A stretch of 5,486 nt of DNA. Source: Actinomycetota bacterium (GTDB lineage Bacteria; Actinomycetota; Acidimicrobiia; Acidimicrobiales; Ilumatobacteraceae). The translations under genes were made by a program, and so were the position numbers. Positions 5,423 to 5,486 of the stretch are shown piece by piece; within the stretch, counting starts at the first letter, position 1; every line of letters begins with the position of its first letter. The notes beneath the pieces are model-generated. The model saw nothing but the letters and a program-made list of their open reading frames with translations. It made no database searches and was not told the DNA's origin. The DNA lies in NCBI GenBank assembly GCA_005805045.1, contig SYNW01000149.1:1-5486 (forward strand), in the 5' to 3' direction.

Positions 5423-5428
5423 AAGTTA
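5423..5428 (-). promoter_or_regulatory. Candidate leaderless -10 box before gcvH (TAACTT)
   Basis: On the minus strand TAACTT fits TANNNT and is followed by 6 nt and then the gcvH ATG at 5416. The start site of transcription would fall at the start codon. No clear -35 is visible in the GC-rich bases upstream. Nothing else is recognisable between here and the window end at 5486. Confidence 0.4.
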
Positions 5429-5486
5429 GCCTCGACGCGCCTCTCGCCCTGCATGAAGATTTTGGCGAATTTTCGGAATGTACGCA

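Overview
The window looks like chromosomal DNA from an actinobacterium (Actinomycetota). The strongest evidence is the minus-strand gene order gcvH - garA (FHA protein) - ftsR (MerR) - DUF151 bifunctional nuclease - second MerR regulator. This is the order recalled for Mycobacterium tuberculosis Rv1826-Rv1830, and each protein here matches its counterpart in motifs and approximate length. Base composition is only moderately GC-rich, and the GarA-like protein carries an N-terminal zinc ribbon. Both would fit an aquatic Acidimicrobiia-like lineage better than Mycobacterium, but that placement is inference.

Layout. Positions 1-99 hold no secure gene; weak open frames reach the left edge on both strands. 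A small zinc-finger/coiled-coil protein lies at 100-498 (+). After a 101-nt AT-richer gap comes a PLP-dependent decarboxylase/lyase of the sphingosine-1-phosphate lyase type at 600-1877 (+), starting with TTG. It converges, with only 15 nt between stop codons, on a minus-strand run that fills the rest of the window. In transcription order this run is gcvH (5416-5036), garA (5029-4541), ftsR (4518-3718), DUF151 nuclease (3678-3190), Rv1830-type MerR regulator (3121-2636) and an SCO6745-family protein (2630-1893). Gaps are 6, 22, 39, 68 and 5 nt, so the run is probably one operon, possibly with an internal promoter in the 68-nt gap.

How the genes fit together. GcvH is the lipoyl carrier of the glycine cleavage system. 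GarA-type FHA proteins are phosphorylation-controlled switches of 2-oxoglutarate/glutamate metabolism. FtsR-type MerR proteins control ftsZ and cell division, and the Rv1830-type MerR is also linked to growth and division in mycobacteria. The block therefore couples central nitrogen/one-carbon metabolism to division control. The SCO6745-family gene, 5 nt behind the second MerR gene, is an uncharacterised passenger.

I see no mobile element, CRISPR array, RNA gene or clear intrinsic terminator. The window is mainly a conserved housekeeping cluster. The less ordinary points are an exact 18-bp near-palindromic repeat at two gene starts, a 12-bp dyad before the second MerR gene, the zinc-ribbon GarA, a duplicated linker in FtsR and two leaderless-type promoters.
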